A DNA stretch of 64,000 nucleotides from Cardiocondyla obscurior (GCF_019399895.1 NC_091864.1:6054001-6118000); one strand, 5' to 3'. Counted from the first letter of the stretch, positions 24,159 through 38,141 are shown. Numbers and translations: made by a program. Notes: generated by a model not told the origin, from the sequence alone.

Positions 24159-25927
24159 TTTAGTGATCGGACTATACCCGGGGAACATTGGGACGGGAAA
24201 AGACTTAAAGAACACGATGATAAAAAAAATTAAAGAAACTAAAAGATACTTTACAAATTAGAAAACAATATTTTGATTATATATAACAATTAATAAACCT
24301 AAGTCGTTTGTGTATTTCTAGAGTATAAGCTGTTAAGATTACGACAAAGGAATGTCAAGCTTACAATGCAAAAAATACTTCGGATTTACAATTTGTGACT
24401 AAAAAAAAAAAAAAAAGAAAAAAAAAGAAAAAAATTAGAACAAAAAGTTGATTAATTTTTGCAATTATATATAATAAATTCGTAAATATGTTTGTTTCGT
24501 TGATAACGAATTATTAAATATTCCATTATATTTTTTTCACATTTGTGCGTGACAGAACGCATTACAGCAAATATAACAAAAACGGCCCGTATATAACCAG
24601 AATAAACATTTTGTACAATATACATTCTTTTTTAAATTAATTTTGGATCGAAGCTCTTATTCAGTATATGATCATTACCATTTTTGCACCGACATAGAAA
24701 CATTACTTTATATCTCGCTCATGTTTAATGACTATCGTAAGATTTTACTAAAAATAGCATCATTTTAAACAAACGACTATAACTATTGCCAATATACTTT
24801 ATTAATAAATAAATAAAAAAAGAGTAAACATTTCTTTTTAAAGAGAAATATACCAGATATATCAATTAAATCATCACTTTATAAAGAGTCAAGGAGAATA
24901 CTATAGTTTTGTCATAAAAGGTACATACTAGATAAGAATTTGTGTGTCTATTGGCTTTGCGATCCAAAGTTGTTGGTTTTTAATAATGTAATTATTGCCA
25001 CGCTTTAGTCGCGATTATTTTAATTGATACACATTAAATATAATCTATGTGTAACAATAAAGAAGAAAAAAAAAAAAAAGAATTGCGAGAACATGCGAAA
25101 ACCTGCAACTTTTGTATTTATAAATAAACATAAAATATTAAAATTACCGATTGCGAAACATTATTGCGTAATACCTTAATTTATGACAATGTATATGCAA
25201 TTTTCACAATTTACAAACATGAAGAGATAAAACGCGTTTTAATTTTATTTATTAAATATTATAAATATTCAAAAGTTAGAAAAAAGACTTTGGAATGTGA
25301 ATCTATGGAGAATAAAGTTTAAGTAAAATGGGCCTATATTTTAAAGTTTTAAGTTTTCAGCATTATAATCACTAAACTTAAACATTCAACTGTCTTAAAA
25401 AAAATTTAAACATGAATGAAAGCTGCGAATGAACTAATGAATGGTGATGAATGATTGAAATCGCATAAATATTATAGAATTATCATATACCTATTACCTT
25501 TTTATAGAAATTACAGTACAATGCATTTTCCTATTGTTCACAATTTTTCAGATTTATAAAGTGTTTTTTCTCCTTTTATCATTAAAATATTTGTTCTTTT
25601 TTATATATATCAATTCTTACATTAGATATATGCTTCACATTAATCGTGAATTATTTATTAAATTGATTGATGATAAAATAATTAAAATACAAAATATTTT
25701 TGTAAACATACTATTATTTTTCTGCATAGTACTGCAATTTTTTCAAATAGGTCATAGATTACGAAAAATATACATAATCTGATTAAACAACCAATTAATC
25801 AGTGCTATTCATCTGTCGATCTGAGGCGTATTGTAATGGTTCTATAATAAAATAAGTCAAAAATAATTTGTTGCTTGTGTATTTAATCATAAAATGCGTG
25901 TTATGGGTATTACAACATTAATGTTTG
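24159..25927. other. Convergent 3' flanks of PDS5 and DDX27
   Basis: Very AT-rich, with poly-A stretches at 24401-24434 and 25065-25079 and many AATAAA-like signals, consistent with long 3' UTRs. The 82-codon frame at 25534-25782 is Ile/Phe/Tyr-rich with no ATG-independent support, so I read it as chance. Confidence 0.45.
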
Positions 25928-28900
25928 CTAAAAGACTTTTTTCTTATTCTTTCCTTTCGTTGCAAATTTACTTTTCTGATGTGTTTTAAATGTATTCTGT
26001 CTTTTCTTAATGTTTGCTCTGAAACAATAAAAATTATTACAATATGCATTATAAATTTTAATAAAGAATGATTCAGATAACATATGAATACATACTCGTA
26101 TCGCATTTTTTTAACACTCTTTTTACTCGTATCCGTTAAATCGTCGGTGAAAACTGATTTTCGTTTTTTCAATGGTCCTAAAACAAAATATTTTATTGAT
26201 TCAATAACTTCTAACACAAGTGTGAAATCATACAAATATAAGAATATACTTTTTTTAGTAGAATTATGATTTTCTTCTGCAATTGTTCTAATTTTTTTCA
26301 GTTTGTTTCCTTTTTTAGCTAATCGCGCTTGATAGGCAACTAACTTTTCCAATTCTTTTTTAGCTCTATCTTCAGCTGTATCCTTTTTAGGTTCATTTTG
26401 TACTTTTGTTTTTTTTTTAATTATATTAGAAGATTCTTTTTCCTGCTTTTTACTTTTTCTTTGTTTCTCAGTTAATCGAAACTTATCTAAAAATGAATAA
26501 TTTAAACAATTTATTTAAAATAAAAAGAGAATAATGAGACAAATTGCTATTAAAAAAATGTTTGTTATTAAAGTGTAAAATATTAAAATATGTTATATTA
26601 CCCTTTTCTTTCTTCCTTTCTTTTTTAGATTGGAACCAACTTCTCTTTTCCTCATTTTCAACTTTAAGTATTTTTTCAATGCGATTAGCTTGATTTTCTA
26701 CTTTAGCTAATTCTCTTTCACTTTTTTCTTCTTGTAGAATTTTTTCTACATCTGATTCCAAGGACTGTAATTTCTTATTATACTTTTCTATTATGTCAGG
26801 TAAAATTATTCTATTTTTAACTGGATTTTTTGCTTGCTTAATAACTTTTTTTACTAAAAGACGTTCTTGTTCTCCAGCTAATGATATAGAAACACCTCCA
26901 CGCCCTGCTCTTGCAGTTCTTCCTACTCTAATAATTATAAATATAATTATTTTGTTATATGTATAAGTAGATATATAAATATGTGTATAAAATGTTAGCC
27001 TTATTTAATACCTGTGTATGTAATGTTCTAGAGTAGCAGGCATTGTAAAATTAATCACAGTCTTTATACCACTTATATCTAAACCTCTTGCAGCAACATC
27101 AGTCGCTAATAAGATGTCAATTTCTTCGTCTTTAAATCTTCGAAGATTTTCCAATCGTTGTGGTTGTGTAAGATTACCATGAAGTTCACCAACCTTCAAT
27201 TAAAAAATAATAGTAATAAAAATATTGTATATGCGCGCGTGTGTATTCTTTTTTTGTACTGTTCTAATTAATGATTCACTTACTTTTAAACCCAATAATC
27301 CTAATAAAATATGTAATCTGTGAGCTTGCTTTTTCGTTTGTACAAAAATTATAACGTGATCACCAAAAACTCGGCAAACTAGTGAAACCAAGATTGCTTC
27401 ACGATCTCCTTCTCTTTCTTTACGTATACTAAAATCATATTCATGTGTTATATTATTATAATGTTAAAAAAATTACGGATAATATATACTTTTACCGGAT
27501 AAACTCTTGACGTAAATTGAAAGCTACATCTTGATTACTATCCACAAATATTTTAACAGGATTATTAAGAGATACTGCGGCTAAATCTTTGACTTTGTCG
27601 GTCATAGTAGCAGAGAACAACATAGTTTGTCTTTCTCTTGAGCATTGTTTCATAATATATTCCATTTGTTCAGCAAAGTATTCATCTAACATTCTTAAAT
27701 AAAAAAAATTACAATACAATTATAATACAATCAATATCACATATACAATCAACTAGTATTATACTATAAGTAAATACACGCATATTTGAATATAAATATT
27801 TTACCTATCTGCTTCGTCCAAAATTAAAATTTCAATACGGTCTAAGGAAAAAGTGGGAGCATTTCTTAAGTGATCAATTAATCTTCCAGGCGTTGCTATT
27901 ACAATATCTGGATTTTTTCTCAGTGCACTTTCCTGTAATATGTATTAAAAAATATATATATATATATATACATATATATAAAATAATTATTCAATTTTGG
28001 TTCCAATAAGTTGCATAAAACAAATTATACAACAAAAAACAAATAATTTACCTGTACTTTTACATCTAATCCACCAACCGACAAACCGACCTCTACATGT
28101 GGTATAAATTGAGCTAAGTGTTTTGTCACTTGATAAACTTGCACTCCCAGCTCTCTAGTGGGCACCAGTACAAGAACACGCGAAGTAGCACGACCAACCG
28201 GTTTGAAAAGTAGTCTTTCCAAAGTAGGAAGCATATAAGCTGCAGTTTTTCCTGTGCCTGTTGCTGCACAACCCAAAATATCACGACCCATTAAAGCTGC
28301 AGGAATGGTAGCAGATTGTATGTGAGTTGGTTGTACAAAATTTAATGATGTTATAGCCTAAAAATTTTTTTAATATGTAAATCAATTATAATATGTATAT
28401 TACTATATTCTTATTAGATTGTATTATACATATACCAATATAAATTTATTGCATTATTATATACCTTCATTAAAGGTCTAGATAAGTTCATGTGAAGGAA
28501 TGATGTACATGTCTGTGGATCTGTGTATTCTTCAAAATTAACAATTTCTTCCTCTTTTTCATTTTCTTTTTCTTCATCTTTTTTTTCTATAGAATTCTTC
28601 ACTTTGCCTTTCTTTATCTTGGTTTTGATGGTATCTACATTTGATTAATAAAGTAGGTAAATATATGCAAATATAAATCCATCAAAATTTTCATTTTTAT
28701 AATATTAGTTTAGTCTCTATATTAAATAAATTAATACCTTTCTTAAGTTCATCTTCAGATAAAGAATATGAATCATTGTCATCATTCTGATTTGTTTCTG
28801 GTTCAATTTTAATAAGATCATTCTCTGTTCCAGTCTAATAATCAAAAATATTAAAATTTATTATACTTATAACTTGCAAACAATGCAGATAATAACATGA

Positions 28901-29332
28901 TATACCTGCATACGTTCTGCCCTAATTTTTTTTATTTTATCGTCTAATTTTGTGTTTGGTTTGCGTTTAATATAATCACTCAATGTGTTCAAGTCACTGA
29001 AAGGATCCCGATTATGATCTTCATCAGTAAACTCAAAGTCAATATTGAAGTCCTTACACTTTTGTTTCTTGCGCTTCTGTGGTTGATACTGTCAAAATTT
29101 AGTTAAAAAAAATATATTTATATATAAGCTGTTAGGATAAAAATAATATTATTATTAAATTAATAATAGAAATAGAAATACAGTGACTTAAACCGAAATA
29201 ATTTATGTTATTTTGAGTTTTAGTTCAAATTACGTTATCTTCCTCATCTGAAGAAGTCTCCTCATCGTATGGATCATTTTCATCTTCTTGACCTTCCTCG
29301 AGCTTAAACAAATCCCAATTGCTCTCCTCCAT
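25928..29332 (-). CDS. DDX27: DDX27, nucleolar DEAD-box RNA helicase
   Basis: Thirteen minus-strand exons: 29332-29234, 29088-28906, 28834-28738, 28634-28465, 28357-28052, 27932-27805, 27693-27496, 27428-27284, 27193-27012, 26927-26602, 26486-26250, 26177-26096 and 26018-25928. They give 747 residues. DDX27 (yeast Drs1) acts in 60S ribosome assembly and 47S pre-rRNA processing. All helicase motifs are present: Q motif (FVQPTHIQ), motif I AATGTGKT at 214-221, PTRELG, TPGR, DEAD at 324-327, SAT at 355-357, ATDVAARGLD, and HRVGRTARAGR. An acidic N-terminus and basic C-terminus flank the core; KKRKSVFTDDLTDTSKK is a family signature near the end. The N-terminal 33 residues differ from vertebrate DDX27. 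The final exon is chosen by phase: a GA/GTATGT donor at 26096 gives a Lys-rich tail; the alternative frame ends KSFSKH. Confidence 0.95.
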
Positions 29333-30547
29333 TTTTTATTAACAATATAAATCAATAATGATAAAAATTATAAAGTGTACACTTTGAAATATAACCTTTA
29401 AACACGTGGAATTGACGATGGCGACGGTGGCGGACTCGTTGCGGATTTTCTTTGACCTAATAAAATTTTCTGATACTCGAATGGTCCATATGGGCCAATT
29501 ACTAACGATCGCTGTTCCCGCCAATTCATGATGGCAGCTTTTTTTTTTTTATGTGGAGAGAAAATCATAATGGTGGATATTGGCTACGAAATTGGTGGGA
29601 AACGGGATCTCACTGTGCAATCAGCTTACTTCTCCTATACTCTTGATATCTCCTGAGCGTTTTCGGACGATTTCGAATGCTCGACGACGCGAAACTTCAG
29701 GTTTGACAGATATTGTCAACTTATTTATTTGTAATTTCTCGGTTATTTAAATGGGTGCATGATTAAATTACCATTTTTCGTTTGCATACTTTCTGCAACA
29801 ATGTTTACTGTTACAAAGTAATTATTTCTTTATTATTCTTGTACGTCCGCATTTCGTTTTACGTTTTCGAACGGCCGCGAGTAAGTTGACGCACGGCAGG
29901 TACGCACGCGCGTCGCGAAACAGGTGATCTGTGATGTTACATACCTGCGATGTCTCATGACTGCCGTCATCGAGCACCCATCGAGCACCGAATCGTCACG
30001 CACGGACGAGCGACCGCTGGACGATCCAACACCTAGCTGTGATAATTATCAGGTCCCGTCGCGCTTGTGCTGACTGTGAGACACACGTCGCAGCGATCAC
30101 CGAAATGACGGTACCGAGATAGAATCGCGTCGACGGACAATCCCGAGATCCACGGAGCGGACTACATTGGTACGTGGTAGTAAGTAGCCTGATAGAACAA
30201 GGGCGGTTGCCGAACGACGACGTCGTCGTCGTAGTCGTAATTGCGCGAGAGAACTCACTTCGGAGCTTTATTCCTGTTTCGGTCACGAGATAAAGTCTTC
30301 CGCGAGTCCGTGTCCGAAAGCGCGACTTAACCTTAACGCATTTGACATATGTAACGACGCACAGAGGGAAAAGACACGACGTAGTTGTAAACAAAGATCC
30401 GACGATGACGAGATGATAGTTGAGCAATTTACTTTTACGTCCATTACATATTTTAATGATTGAGTTTTATTACTCTACGCCTTTCTTTAATTTTATTGAT
30501 ATTTGTAAAAGACAAAACTTGTTGTGATGTTAAAACAGGGGAGAACC
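29333..30547. promoter_or_regulatory. Divergent promoter region between DDX27 and aftiphilin
   Basis: A 1.2-kb head-to-head spacer. CpG-rich sequence covers 29860-30360, including a CGACGACGTCGTCGTCG tract near 30217. An acceptor (TTAAAACAG at 30529-30537) lies just before the aftiphilin ATG, implying an upstream untranslated exon in the CpG-rich part. Minus-strand frames at 29339-29524 and 29996-30427 have no recognisable product. Confidence 0.5.
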
Positions 30548-33500
30548 ATGGCCTTCCCACCTTTAGTCAGTTCCACACCACCACCTTTAGATAACTTTGG
30601 AGAGTCAGATGAGGATGAATTTGGAGACTTTACAACTGGTGGAATAGATGGTATTTATATAGATGAACAATCATGTGGAGTAAAGTATTTAATCTTATTT
30701 TGTATAATTTTTTTCTGATTTTTATCATCGTTTTTGTAGGTCTATCTGTTTCATCAGAATCTCCACAAAAACTTATTACACCAATTCAAACACCTATAGC
30801 ATCACAGAATATATCTCCTAGAACTAATGGTATTAATGAGTCATCAGTATTGGGTAATTGTTCTAAGTTAATTGAAGCATCAAAGTGTGGTGTTAAGGAC
30901 GATCTGTTGGTTGTTGAGAAGGAAGAGAATAATGTGAGCCACATAAGATTGAAGGATAGTAGTAACGTAATGGAAAATAATTTTGAAGAATCTAGTATAA
31001 CAGAACACAGTGTATTAGATTCACTTAGGAATGATGAATCGCATAATGTTGAAACTAGTAATAGCATTGATCACATTTGTAATCAGAATGTTTTAGCTAA
31101 AGAGAATTTTGTTGATACAGATGTAATTAGTAGCAACAATAGTAGTTTAGCTGATAGCCTAAAGACAGTCAGTGAACAGGAAGGATCATCAAATGATTTG
31201 GAAGTGAATGATGACGTCGAACCTGTAAGTTTGGATTTGGAGGATCCTACAAGTACGCCAGACATTTTACAACCGCTGGATGATGAGTTTTATAATTATG
31301 AACAGTTCAAGAATTCTACCGAGTGGAACGACAGTATTTGCAATAAAAAAATGGATGTAACTGTAACAGTTTTGCAAACGGATTATTTGTCGGATGAGCC
31401 TAATTCTGTGGACACAGAATGCATTGGAAGGAATGAAATTGGAGAAAATCATACGCCATATGGCGAAAATGAAACCTGTATCAATGATACTAATGATAAA
31501 TCTGCCTTCATTCACAATGATAGAACAATTTCCAATTTTGTTACCTCGCAAGAATTTATCGTGGACGGTACCAATGTTTTTAGACAATCTGATTGTGGGT
31601 TTAATATGCAACCGAAATATATAGAAATGTACGATGTAATATCTAACACGGGCATGAGCAATGAGAAGTCAAGTAAAACTGTAAACGATTCTTTCGATTT
31701 TGATTTCAATTTTGATGATAATGCTGTGAGAGAGGAATCAAATCTAGATCATACATCCATACGTAATGAAGACATCCATCTTTGTAACTCTAGTAAAAAA
31801 GGCGACGCGAATACTTTTCTTAAGAGTGCTTCTAATTTCTGCGATATAGCCGATGTAAAAAATACTATACAATCAAAAGAAAGCGATTATGTAGCCGTAA
31901 AAACAAAAAATCAAACTATTCAAAAAGTAGACGTGAACGGAGTAAATGAGGAAATTTCTGCTTATGAGAAAAGCAAATCGATTAATAAAGAAATACGTGA
32001 ACAGTACATTCCGGAAAATGGTTTTGACGCACATGACGTGGATAACTCCGACTTTACAGAATTTATGGAGCATAGAGATTTTGACGATATATCGGAGTTG
32101 ACAAATAATTACAATTCGATATCCAGTAATAATACATACGAGACAGTACAAACACGTGATTTACATACATCTTCACATGATGAATCTTGTATACAAAAGT
32201 TTTCACCAATTAAAGAAACTTCACTGCCATCTACTAATACATCCCTTGACTGTTTAAAGGATAAAGTTAATATTACCGGTACTACGGACGAAGGATGTGC
32301 CACATATGAAAATAAAAATTCTGTAGTATATTTTAAAGATGGTGAGTTTTATGATTTTCATTTACGAACAAAAGAGTCGGCAACAACCGAAGAACAAGAA
32401 GACAATTGTCTAGAATTCGAGAGTGTGGACGACGAAGATTTTGGTGATTTTACTAATTTTTCGAGTATGACGGTAGAATGGAAATCTGATGATACTAAAG
32501 AATTAAAGGTACCTGAGGACGACGACGATTTCGGAGACTTTAGTAATTTCGAAACATCAATGGATGTAGTAGAAACACAGCAGTTTAGTTTAAAAGATTC
32601 TATATGTCGAATAGAAAATAAGAATGTGAGTTTAGGAATGATTGTGTAATATAAAGTAGTTAGTACTTAGTATAAATATTATTTGTTAGAATAATATTTA
32701 TATTGCTTTTATTTAAATTCTTAATTTTGCATTATAATATATTTAGCATAATTTGATACAATTTAACATATAATTAAAATACAATTTCAGGCTGCAAATA
32801 AAATAGAAGATATAATAACAAACATGTTTCCCACGGCTTCTGAACATCATAATATTGAGCTAAAAGCCTTAATAGATAAAACGGATAAAGTTTGGCAAAA
32901 TGTAAAAAGCGTGGAAGAAACCAATGCCCTTACTTACCAATGGGCGAATAGTAGTAGTAACAATGTTCTTTTAAAAGCTCTTGGCATTGATTCTCGAAAT
33001 ATTGTAAGTATGCACAATTTGTTTTATCAAGATTTTTTTTTAATTTATAGAAAAAAGTAATAATATTATGTGAAATTAAAGCTATTTGGACCAAGATGGA
33101 ATCCAAATATACCAAGATTTGCTGCAAATCTCGGCTTTACTCCGTTAGAGCCAGTTAAAGCTACTGCTGAGCTTCAGCTTTCTGCAACTAATACCTGCAA
33201 GATACAAGGCACAGTTTGTTCAGATGTAAGTAAATATTTTATTTCTGTATGTATAAATAATCTACGTATTAATTAATAAATATAATGTGTATTAGGAAGT
33301 ACCTGCCGCCCAATTTGATTGGAATAGTTCTGGGCTTGTAAATCCTCTAGATGCTAGTAAGTATTGTAGTTTGATATTTGTTAAAACATTGTATTGACGC
33401 AAAAGTATTATATAATTTTTTTTATATTTTGCTAAATATTACATATAACTGTGAAGAAAGATAATTTTTTTTCGATTACATATCTTGTATATAAATATAA

Positions 33501-34424
33501 TATAGTGTCCTATAACATACAGATTAAGTGTGTTGAAATCTATGCTAAATGTGACAAAAATAACTATACAGGTGGTGGTGGGTTATCCGCTCTTCTGCCT
33601 CTGGATTTATTGTGTCCATTTGACCCTTTACTAACACCTCATTGCTCCACACATTCCGAATCCTATCATCAGTCATCTTGCTCGACGAACTCCGTTTATT
33701 ATTGTAAGTGCTCAAATTGTAATGTTTTTGTCTGTGCTCATGTGAATCCATTTATAACTTTTGTTTCATGTAGAAAAATATTCTTTCTAAGCACATACTA
33801 GAAATGAAATAACTTGTCTGCTTGATTTAAAACATTTACAATATTTTTATTATTACTATATTATAATTTTAATCGTTTGTCATATTAATTTGTTTTAATT
33901 AATAAACAATTTTTATTGCTACAGACCCATCAGAAACAGTGCAAGAACCAAGCCATCAATCTGTGAAACCTCAAAATTTCGATTTTATTAACAGTTCATT
34001 AAAACAACAAAAATTATGTCAGACATCGAAAATAATAGAACCATTACCAGGACCTTGCACAGTGGAATGGAAAAAAAGGACCGAACAAGAATTTGGAATT
34101 AAGCAAAAAAGTAATTCATCACATCGAATGTCGAAAAATGTCCCTCCGACCAATAATAAATCATTTCCAATAAGTAATACATCCAGAGTACATGAATATC
34201 ACAGAAAGATGTCGACAGGTAAGAAAGAAAATATACAAGATGCAGAGCATGTAGTCGTGGATCGATATGGGCGACCGATAACCGTGCAAACCGAGACTAT
34301 AAAAGTTTTGAATCAATTACCAGATTTGTCGTTTTTGAGCGCGAGAACTTTGTTGTTTAATCGCGAGCAAAGGCAAATTGTACCGGATTTGGGCGCTATG
34401 ATAAATCGGAAGATGCCCGGCTGA
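30548..34424 (+). CDS. AFTPH: Aftiphilin, clathrin/AP-1 accessory protein
   Basis: Seven exons: 30548-30650, 30740-32625, 32791-33003, 33082-33225, 33296-33356, 33572-33703 and 33925-34424, giving 1012 residues. Aftiphilin works with p200/HEATR5 and gamma-synergin at the trans-Golgi network in AP-1/clathrin trafficking. Acidic FGDF motifs, the type bound by AP-1 gamma-ear domains, occur at residue 24-28 and twice near 600-635. The middle is a long disordered Asn/Ser/Asp-rich region in one large exon. The clathrin-binding homology region follows: ALTYQW, LLKALGIDSRNILFG, FDWNSSGLVNPLDASGG and, near the end, LPDLSFLSARTLLF. All align to human aftiphilin. I prefer the ATG at 30548 (ACCATGG context, just after an acceptor) over one at 30527. 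The exon 4 acceptor lacks a clear pyrimidine tract. It converges on XRCC4. Confidence 0.93.
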
Positions 34425-35989
34425 GTAACATCGGTCTGAATGCAAGTTTGAAAGGGCAAATGCGAAAGGAAACTTCTCAGAGAACTTGTTACAAGCTGGA
34501 TGTTTCTAAGTGACCCATACAATCAAAACATACTTCTGCTACCTTTCAAATCTGTGTTCAGACCAACCTTTGATCCAACCTTGGCTCTTCCACGTCAGAA
34601 AAGGATAACGACAAAACATCACGTGTGACAAAAACACTGTCTTTTAATCTATTCGCTTGTGGCACCAAGCAATGCACTTTGACATTCCGAATCATTATTG
34701 TTTTGTGATTTTATAGCGCGTATTGTTACTGAATTCTTTGAAGTCTTTACTTTTTTGCACAATATTTAATGTTGTATTAATGATTTCAGAAAGTATGGCA
34801 CGTAAGATTATTTTGTTAATTTAACAGTTTTGTAATCTTTATGAAAGACGACTATGTTACGTTTTTAATTAAGTATAAGAATTTACATTCGGCCATATTC
34901 TAGTCTACAGTTCTTAATGATAATTTATATGTTATATGTTAGAAGAGATTCAAAATGTATATTTTCAACGATGATTGCAAACAATTAAACAGGAAAGAGT
35001 AATATACTTTTTCCTTCTGTGAGAGTATTATACTTATTTGTATCGCATTTTGGATTTAATTATTAATATTCTGAAATTAATTTTAGATGAGCAAGTCTGA
35101 ATATTCATGTTATATGTACAAAAAACCATGTGTACTTTGTATATCGTTTATCTGTTTCAAGCAATCATAAATATTCCCAGTCATATAGAATACACTTTAA
35201 CTATCCAAAACTATATACTAATTGTAAGTCAATTATCGTAGATTGAATCTGACAAGATTGATATCTGTAATGAAATCGTCGAGTGATACGTTTATCAAAT
35301 TCGCTTGATGCTTTTATTGCACATTTTGAATTTCTACTGGAATATGATGTACTTAATTATGTAAATTTCGGCATTTACATGTTGATTATTAGAACGAAAT
35401 GATAAATATTATTACCATTATTCGTTATTTATTAATGATAACATTGTAATATATATTTTATGTAAAATATTGTGGATAACATTAACACATAGGCAATCTT
35501 TGATCGAAAAGTTGTTACTTTTCTTAATCACCTCTATAAAATCATACTGTTTTTAAGATATTTGATCTCTTTCCTGATTCCTTGAATTGTTTTTTTTTAT
35601 AATAACTAGCATAATTTAAGCATTAAAAATGCAAAGCAATTATCTCATACAATTGTTTTAATATAATCATATTAAATAAAAAGGAATTTGCAAAACACTA
35701 ATTATATTCATACTTCTTTCTTTATCAAAATACTTTTGTTATGTATACCCATTATTTTACATTGCACTAATATTTTATGAAATTTTATCATTTTAATACA
35801 CAGAAATAAATAAAAAATATATATATAAAAATATAATTTTTATTTTAATATATTATAAATTTGTTTTAATTAAAAATATATTTTCTTTGAAAACAGACTA
35901 GAACATTTCATTCTAATATAAAATTTAGTTATGTACAATTTCTATATGTGCACTACCAATTTCCTATATAAACATAAAAAAAAAAGTTT
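34425..35989. other. Convergent 3' flanks of aftiphilin and XRCC4
   Basis: AT-rich sequence with repeated AATAAA-like strings (for example near 35808), consistent with a long aftiphilin 3' UTR and a short XRCC4 one. No coding or structural feature is evident. Confidence 0.45.
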
Positions 35990-37083
35990 TTAAGCAAACA
36001 TATCCTCTTCTGACTCTTCTGAAGGACTACTATAAATTTGTTTGGTTTTCATTGCACTAACTGTATCTATATTCTGTAATATATTATTTTTACTTGTTGA
36101 GGGTTCAGGACTTGTATCTTCACTAGAAGAGAACCTTTTAAGGTTCTTTCTTATGTTCTTTGATGAAGTTTCTTGTTCATTACTTTTGTATATTTTTGTT
36201 TCAGGTGATTTAGTACAAAGTTTTTTTCTGCTTTCTACATCTGATCTTTCAGATTCACTTTCCTCATCAGTAGTTTTATCAAACATTGTTTTTGTTTTTC
36301 GAGTGTTATCTAAAGCTTGTTGAAGTTCTCTAATCTTTTTTTTCTTTGCATTTAAAAGTGAAATAAATTTCATATAAAGATCCTTTTCCATGGTGGTCTT
36401 TATATTTGTTATCTCTTCTATATCTCCAATCAACTTTGTGTTGACTTTAATCAGATGTTCATTTTCATTCTTCAGGTTCAATGCACATTCTTGACATTGT
36501 TGATACAGCTCCAATGACTGCTTTAAAGTATTAGAAAGTATTAATATGTTTGAAAGTGGGTGGACTGTAATTTCTCCACGAATAAGAATGTTTTGTTGTT
36601 TCCATGTGAATGTATCATCTTTCAAAAAGAATTGTATATCGGCATTTTTACCAGAAAATGCATGTTTTGTTTTCTCCAGATATTTTTCAAAAGATTCACT
36701 TTCGTCTTGTAAAAAATAGTTTGCATTCTCTCTGCCCATCTAAAATGTTAACAGCTTATAACAATTGTTTACTATAAAATACAACAAAACTTTTTTTTCA
36801 TAATAATAAATAAAAAAAAATCTTTAACATTCTGTTATAAACGTATAAATATTATATAAGAGGCACGGTAGTGCGCTGCGCCTATACTTGGCGCGAGGCA
36901 TTACCTTGCCTCTTGATAACAGAATATTGTAAAATAAATATCACAGTATACCTCGCCATTTAATGGTAATGTATAAGGTCTCAGTACTATTATTTTAAAA
37001 CCTGTATCTTCCCATTCTGCGTACAGAACAAACTCGCTCTGATCCACCTGATTGAAGAGCTTACTCACGCTCACGTTAATCAT
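35990..37083 (-). CDS. XRCC4: XRCC4, DNA ligase IV partner in non-homologous end joining
   Basis: Two minus-strand exons, 37083-36952 and 36739-35990, give 293 residues (human about 336). XRCC4 stabilises DNA ligase IV and forms filaments with XLF at double-strand breaks. Residues 1 to about 115 fit the beta-sandwich head (start MINVSVSKLF; VLYAEWEDTGFKI). A long coiled coil follows, with TMEKDLYMKFISLLNAKKKKIREL at about 159-182; this aligns with human [20 protein letters not shown], the ligase-IV-binding part of the stalk. The tail is acidic and Ser-rich (DEESESERSDVES; ending SPSEESEEDMFA), like the human phospho-regulated tail with its DLFDEI end. The frame is open upstream of the ATG but only from TTG. 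XRCC4 is poorly conserved in sequence, so the stalk match is the main evidence. Confidence 0.9.
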
Positions 37084-37360
37084 GATATTTCCTTTTGATA
37101 ATCCATAAAAAATACGTGGCGAAAGAGAGAAGTCACGAAGGGCACTTGTCGCGCAATTAATTGATGCAGATTTTGTCAACTTGATTCATCAAAAATAAAA
37201 ATCTCAAAAGTAAGTGCATTTTAACTCGTAAGAAAAATTTTGTCGACTAAACTTAATACTTTAAAATACAATTAAAAATTTATAATGTGCGCGAAACACA
37301 TTACAGGTTAGTGACTATAATACTGCACTGTGTCATTATATGTCGCGTTGACCGCACGCA

Positions 37361-37626
37361 GAGCCCAACTCGGAATTGCGGCTTCCACGCGTACAAATGC
37401 AGAGGCTCGTCTGTGTGAAGCCAGTGCTTCGGCTGCCGTTGGATAAAGGAAAAGGCCAGAGCTATACACAGTCTGTCCTACTCTTTCACGGCGTCGCCGG
37501 CAGTTATCGTAGATCCGCGAAAGAGTAGGACAGACAATGTATAGCTCTGGCCTTTTCCTCTACCCGGCTTCACACGGACGAGCCTCAGCATTTGTACGCG
37601 TGGAAGCCGCGATTCCGAGTAGGGCT
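37361..37626. repeat. Foldback inverted repeat (MITE-like hairpin)
   Basis: A left arm at 37361-37489 is the near-perfect reverse complement of a right arm at 37517-37626, around a loop of roughly 27 nt that is itself partly palindromic (GGCGTCGCCGG). Shared arm blocks include CGCGTGGAAGCCGC, TACGCGTGG and AAAGGCCAGAGCTATA. The left arm has an extra segment of about 20 nt at 37422-37443. It is much more GC-rich than its surroundings. No transposase is present, and no target-site duplication could be fixed by eye. It sits between the divergent XRCC4 and nitrobindin starts. A non-autonomous foldback element is the likely origin. Confidence 0.75.
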
Positions 37627-38141
37627 CTCTGATCGTACGTTGACAACAGTTGACAATCAAAATGTACTTATTGCGCATGCACAAGTGTCTGTTTGTATCT
37701 GTAGTGTAAAAAAATATTTTGTTGGTTTTGAACAGTTTGAATTGGTTTGAACAAAATCTGGTATTTAGAAACAAGTTACATCATATCAATCATACCTCTT
37801 GAACTTTCATTAATTATACCAATTTTCTTATTAAAAGTGTCGTTATTAAACTACTGGTTTTGAAGCATCAGCTTTGTATAAAGCGATATACCATACTTCT
37901 TTGGTAAAGTAAGTATCGTGTCTTATTAGCTACATGAGAAACTTAACTTTATTAGAAAATTTAGAAACAATGGTACTTGTGTCTTATTGATTGCAATTAC
38001 ACATAATTTGCAGGTTATATTTTATTAAGTTTTTGCAGTTTTTAACTTAAAGTTGAACCTTATGCCTTAAAGAGCAAATTTTCACTTGACTCATACACTT
38101 ACTTAATATTTCTAGAATATACGAAATAATATAGTGGAAAT
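37627..38141. promoter_or_regulatory. Upstream region of the first nitrobindin gene
   Basis: AT-rich 0.5-kb stretch between the foldback repeat and the nitrobindin ATG, presumably carrying its promoter and 5' UTR. No TATA box or exon boundary is convincing. The minus-strand ORF 37478-37774 is mostly a reading of the foldback arm. Confidence 0.4.

Noticed and set aside
25918..26022. Alternative DDX27 end reading KSFSKH
   Set aside because: It needs a phase-1 junction. The GTATGT donor at 26096 is phase 2 and gives a Lys-rich tail more like other DDX27 proteins.
29996..30427. 143-codon minus-strand ORF upstream of aftiphilin
   Set aside because: It starts without ATG and contains Thr runs from a CGT-type repeat. 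It is better read as promoter and 5' UTR sequence.
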